Assembly (NCBI RefSeq): GCF_001709345.1 | Contig: NZ_MDTQ01000001.1 | Span: 1,463,108 to 1,527,107, forward strand | Source of the DNA: Terasakiispira papahanaumokuakeensis | GTDB lineage: Bacteria; Pseudomonadota; Gammaproteobacteria; Pseudomonadales; Halomonadaceae | Length of the DNA stretch: 64,000 nt | Direction of reading: 5' to 3' | In this document: positions 61,567 through 64,000 of the stretch, one piece after another | How the letters are laid out: every line of letters begins with the position of its first letter | Numbering within the stretch: the first letter of the stretch is position 1 | The notes under the pieces: model-generated | Database searches by the model: none | Told to the model about the DNA's origin: nothing | Seen by the model: the letters and a program-made list of their open reading frames with translations, nothing else | Made by a program: the position numbers and the translations under genes

Positions 61567-62688
61567 ATGGATCAGGCTGTTCTGCTTGAAACGCGCCAGA
61601 CCTCTGCTGGGCAAACAATAGGGATTATTCGTCTGAATGCCCCAAAATCACTCAATGCCTTATCTATGGCCATGATTGAGCCCATGTACGCTCAGCTTAA
61701 GCACTGGGCTGAGTATGATGATGTGGTGGCCGTTTGGATGGAAGCAGAGGGCGATAAAGCATTTTGCGCTGGTGGTGATGTGGTGCAACTTTATCATGGC
61801 ATGACAGCCTCTGCTGATGCCGCCACAACATTGGCAACAAGCTATTTTGGTGCAGAGTATCGTCTAGACTATCTGATTCATACTTATCCTAAGCCGTTGA
61901 TTGTATGGGGGCACGGTATTGTCATGGGAGGAGGCTTAGGACTCATGTCTGGGGCTTCTCACCGTGTGGTCACGGAATCGTCGCGCATCGCGATGCCTGA
62001 AATCACGATCGGTCTTTATCCCGATGTGGGGGCAAGTTGGTTCCTGAATCGTATGCCGGGTCGGTGTGGCTATTTCTTGGGGCTCACGGGGGCCCAGATC
62101 AATGCAGCGGATGCGTGCTTTGTGGGCTTGGCTGATCGGTGTATCGCCAATGACCAACGTCAAGCAGTATTTGAGGCGCTCTGTGAAGCGGTGACTGCCG
62201 TAGATCTTGCGGATCAGCAGGTGCATCAAGTGCTCAAGGATTTTGAAGCTCAAGATACCTCCCAATGGCCTGAAGCTCAGGTTCAGTCCCACTTTGATGT
62301 CATTCAGTCACTTACTGATGCTGCGAATGATGAGCGACTCATTGAGCAGTTATTGAGCTATGACGGCGATGACCCGTGGCTGTCTCGTGCGGCCCAAACA
62401 TTGGCCGCAGGCTCGCCGAGCTCCATGCGTCTCATCATTGACCAATTGCGCCGTAGTCGTCATTTGTCGTTAGCACAAGTCTTCCAAGAAGAGCTTGTGG
62501 TGTCAGTGCAATCCTGTTTGAAAGGTGAGTTCGCCGAAGGTGTAAGAGCATTACTGGTGGATAAAGATAAAAAGCCTCAGTGGCAATATCCCACGGCGGA
62601 GTCAGTGCCTTCGGCTTGGATTGATGACTTTCATCGATTGCCCTGGGGAGATCAGCGCCATCCCTTATCGGATCTGCAGACTTGCTAA
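61567..62688 (+). CDS. 3-Hydroxyisobutyryl-CoA hydrolase
   Basis: The ATG at 61567 has GAGGAG seven bases upstream. The 373-aa length (longer than hydratases) and KAFCAGGDVVQLYHGM near 69, IVMGGGLGLMSGASHRVVTESSRIAMPEITIGLYPDVGASWFLNRMPGRCGYFLGLTG near 117-174 match the hydrolase rather than a hydratase. It releases 3-hydroxyisobutyrate from its CoA ester. Confidence 0.9.
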   Translation: MDQAVLLETRQTSAGQTIGIIRLNAPKSLNALSMAMIEPMYAQLKHWAEYDDVVAVWMEAEGDKAFCAGGDVVQLYHGMTASADAATTLATSYFGAEYRLDYLIHTYPKPLIVWGHGIVMGGGLGLMSGASHRVVTESSRIAMPEITIGLYPDVGASWFLNRMPGRCGYFLGLTGAQINAADACFVGLADRCIANDQRQAVFEALCEAVTAVDLADQQVHQVLKDFEAQDTSQWPEAQVQSHFDVIQSLTDAANDERLIEQLLSYDGDDPWLSRAAQTLAAGSPSSMRLIIDQLRRSRHLSLAQVFQEELVVSVQSCLKGEFAEGVRALLVDKDKKPQWQYPTAESVPSAWIDDFHRLPWGDQRHPLSDLQTC

Positions 62689-62740
62689 TCTACAGACTTG
62701 CTAATCTTCAGGCTTGCTAATCTTCAGGCTTGCTAATTTA
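62677..62740. repeat. Four tandem copies of a 16-bp unit at the hydrolase stop
   Basis: CAGACTTGCTAATCTA and three near-copies (62677-62692, 62693-62708, 62709-62724, 62725-62740). The first copy carries the gene's TAA stop. A fifth, diverged copy follows. Confidence 0.85.
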
Positions 62741-62865
62741 CAGGCCTGTTGATCAGAACCCTTATTTCATCTTGGTTTGAGGCCACCATTTTGGGTTTGA
62801 GGCCAAAGTCGCAAGGCAAAAAGTGTCCAAGACCACTACAACAAATACAAGAAGGAGTGAGCAAT

Positions 62866-63756
62866 ATGGCAAAGATTGCATTCATCGGTTTAGGCAACAT
62901 GGGCCAACCTATGGCGACATGTTTGGTCAAGGCCGGGCATGACGTTGTTGTCTTTGATCTGGTTGAGTCAGCGATGCAAGCGTTAGAAGCAGCAGGGGCC
63001 AAGGCCGCCCCTTCTGCCGCTGCTGCCGCGGAAGGGGCTGAGTATGTCATCTCGATGTTGCCTGCAGGGCAGCATGTTGAGCGACTCTATCTTGGGCCTG
63101 ACGGTTTATTGGCGAGATTGCCTACTGGCAGTGTCGTGGTCGATTCATCAACCATTGACGCCATGACCGCACGTAAAGTGGGGGCTGAGGCACAAGCGCA
63201 AGGAATCACCTTTGTGGATGCGCCCGTTTCTGGCGGTATTGGCGGTGCCAAAGCCGGGACGTTGACCTTCATTGTTGGGGGGGCGGAATCAGCTTTTGAG
63301 CAAGTGAAAAGTGTATTAGAGCCAATGGCACGCCATGTATTCCATGCTGGAGATTTGGGGGCAGGTCAAGTCGCCAAAGCTTGTAACAATATGCTGTTGG
63401 CGGTTTTGATGGCGGGCACCACCGAGGCGTTAGCGTTAGGCGTTAAAAATGGGCTAGACCCGGCAGTGCTCTCCAATATTATGCAGCAAAGTTCCGGCGG
63501 AAACTGGGTATTGAATGGCTACAACCCTTGGCCTGGTGTGATGCCCGGTGCACCCGCTTCAAATGATTATCAGGGCGGCTTTCAAGTCGATCTGATGTTG
63601 AAGGATTTAGGTCTAGCCACGGATATGGCGACGGCCAGTCATGCGGCGATGCCTATGGGGGCTTTGGCTCGTAATTTATATGCATTACACGCACAACGGG
63701 GCCACGGCAAACAAGATTTTTCGAGTCTTCAGTTTTTCTTTACTTCGGCTGAGTAA
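62866..63756 (+). CDS. mmsB: 3-Hydroxyisobutyrate dehydrogenase
   Basis: The ATG at 62866 has AAGGAG upstream; the longer frame from 62749 adds a non-conserved leader. The 296-aa protein has the NAD-binding FIGLGNMGQPMA, substrate-binding DAPVSGGIGGAKAGTLTFIVGG near 119-140, and the catalytic Lys in GAGQVAKACNNMLL near 167. It oxidises 3-hydroxyisobutyrate to methylmalonate semialdehyde, the substrate of MmsA. Confidence 0.93.
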   Translation: MAKIAFIGLGNMGQPMATCLVKAGHDVVVFDLVESAMQALEAAGAKAAPSAAAAAEGAEYVISMLPAGQHVERLYLGPDGLLARLPTGSVVVDSSTIDAMTARKVGAEAQAQGITFVDAPVSGGIGGAKAGTLTFIVGGAESAFEQVKSVLEPMARHVFHAGDLGAGQVAKACNNMLLAVLMAGTTEALALGVKNGLDPAVLSNIMQQSSGGNWVLNGYNPWPGVMPGAPASNDYQGGFQVDLMLKDLGLATDMATASHAAMPMGALARNLYALHAQRGHGKQDFSSLQFFFTSAE

Positions 63757-63983
63757 ACGCTGGCTTCATTGGGTCTGGGCATGCCCCTGGCCTTGGCTAA
63801 GCTTCAAACGACTCACTCATCACGTAGAGGTAAGGCTGACTGACTCACTATTAATGGGGTGTGAGTCGCATCATGGAGAGGTCTAGGCCATGGATCATTC
63901 CTGCTTGGCTACAGCAATAATCCCATGACTCACACACCACACCACTTTAAATGAGCAGACCACAATAATAAGAGGCAGTCATT
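63757..63983. other. Non-coding end region with long-range inverted repeat
   Basis: GTGTGAGTC (63859-63867) is complementary to GACTCACAC (63927-63935) at a distance of 59 bp. It could form a leader structure for the gene starting at 63984. No other gene is visible. Confidence 0.35.
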
Positions 63984-64000
63984 ATGGTGATGTATCAAGA
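63984..64000 (+). CDS. Start of next gene, cut by window end
   Basis: ATGGTGATGTATCAAGA begins an open frame with AGAGG at 63971-63975. Only five codons are inside the window, so the product cannot be named. The ATG at 63990 is an alternative start. Confidence 0.35.

Noticed and set aside
62749-62865. Extended N terminus of mmsB
   Set aside because: The upstream residues are encoded by repeat DNA, and the AAGGAG-ATG at 62866 gives the standard dehydrogenase start.

Overview
The window joins the right-hand part of a Mu-like (transposable) prophage with a siphophage-type tail (about 1-25953) to about 38 kb of gammaproteobacterial chromosome. The gene set (TRAP transporter, MHS symporters, YcjX/YcjF, ureide and valine catabolism) and moderate GC suggest an Oceanospirillales/Halomonadaceae-like host. 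That placement is an inference; no rRNA or tRNA gene is present to confirm it.

Prophage. Gene order follows Mu: a two-gene accessory pair (2-1508), lysis cassette (holin, lytic transglycosylase, Rz with nested Rz1), DUF2730 and gp26-like proteins, small and large terminase, DUF935 portal, F head morphogenesis, G, I protease/scaffold, T major head, gp35, gp36 and gp37. A lambda/B3-type tail replaces the Mu contractile tail: tail tube, a G/GT chaperone pair with an A AAA AAG -1 slippery site, a 1649-aa tape measure, hub-like proteins and small coiled-coil proteins. Two copies of one 23-bp element containing the palindrome TTAACCCTCGTTAA lie where Mu has Plys and PI, each followed at the same distance by a CAT(T/G)CT hexamer. 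They look like late-activator operators.

The phage right end carries a complete diversity-generating retroelement (DGR) in the order target gene, avd, template repeat (TR), reverse transcriptase. The last ~100 bp of the target gene (VR) match the TR except at eight positions, and all eight are adenine in the TR. Two 22-bp repeats resembling Mu-type transposase end sites finish in ACA at 25953. Host DNA then resumes inside a diguanylate cyclase gene, so the prophage has split that gene.

Chromosome. (i) 26.5-34 kb: sugar-acid catabolism (AraD1-family FAH protein, arabonate-type dehydratase, DctPQM TRAP transporter) divergent from a LysR gene with an odd Tyr/Pro repeat insertion. (ii) 34-37 kb: two near-identical MHS-family symporters in tandem. 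(iii) 37-46.7 kb: YcjX/YcjF pair, DadA-like oxidase, DUF1232 protein, GAF-PAS-GGDEF protein, YebC/YeeN protein, and a coupled Ada/AlkA-ogt alkylation-repair pair. (iv) 46.9-49.2 kb: acyl-CoA ligase and a LiuR-like MerR regulator. (v) 49.5-57.7 kb: ureide (allantoin) catabolism with two NCS1 permeases, a racemase, PuuE-type allantoinase, RpiR regulator, ureidoglycine aminohydrolase and ureidoglycolate lyase. (vi) 58-63.8 kb: valine/isobutyryl-CoA degradation (mmsA, acyl-CoA dehydrogenase, enoyl-CoA hydratase, HIBYL-CoA hydrolase, mmsB). Matching LiuR-type palindromes precede the MerR gene and mmsA, which suggests the MerR protein controls the valine operon. Short tandem duplications of 7-20 bp recur in many gaps, including a perfect 13 x 7 bp array.
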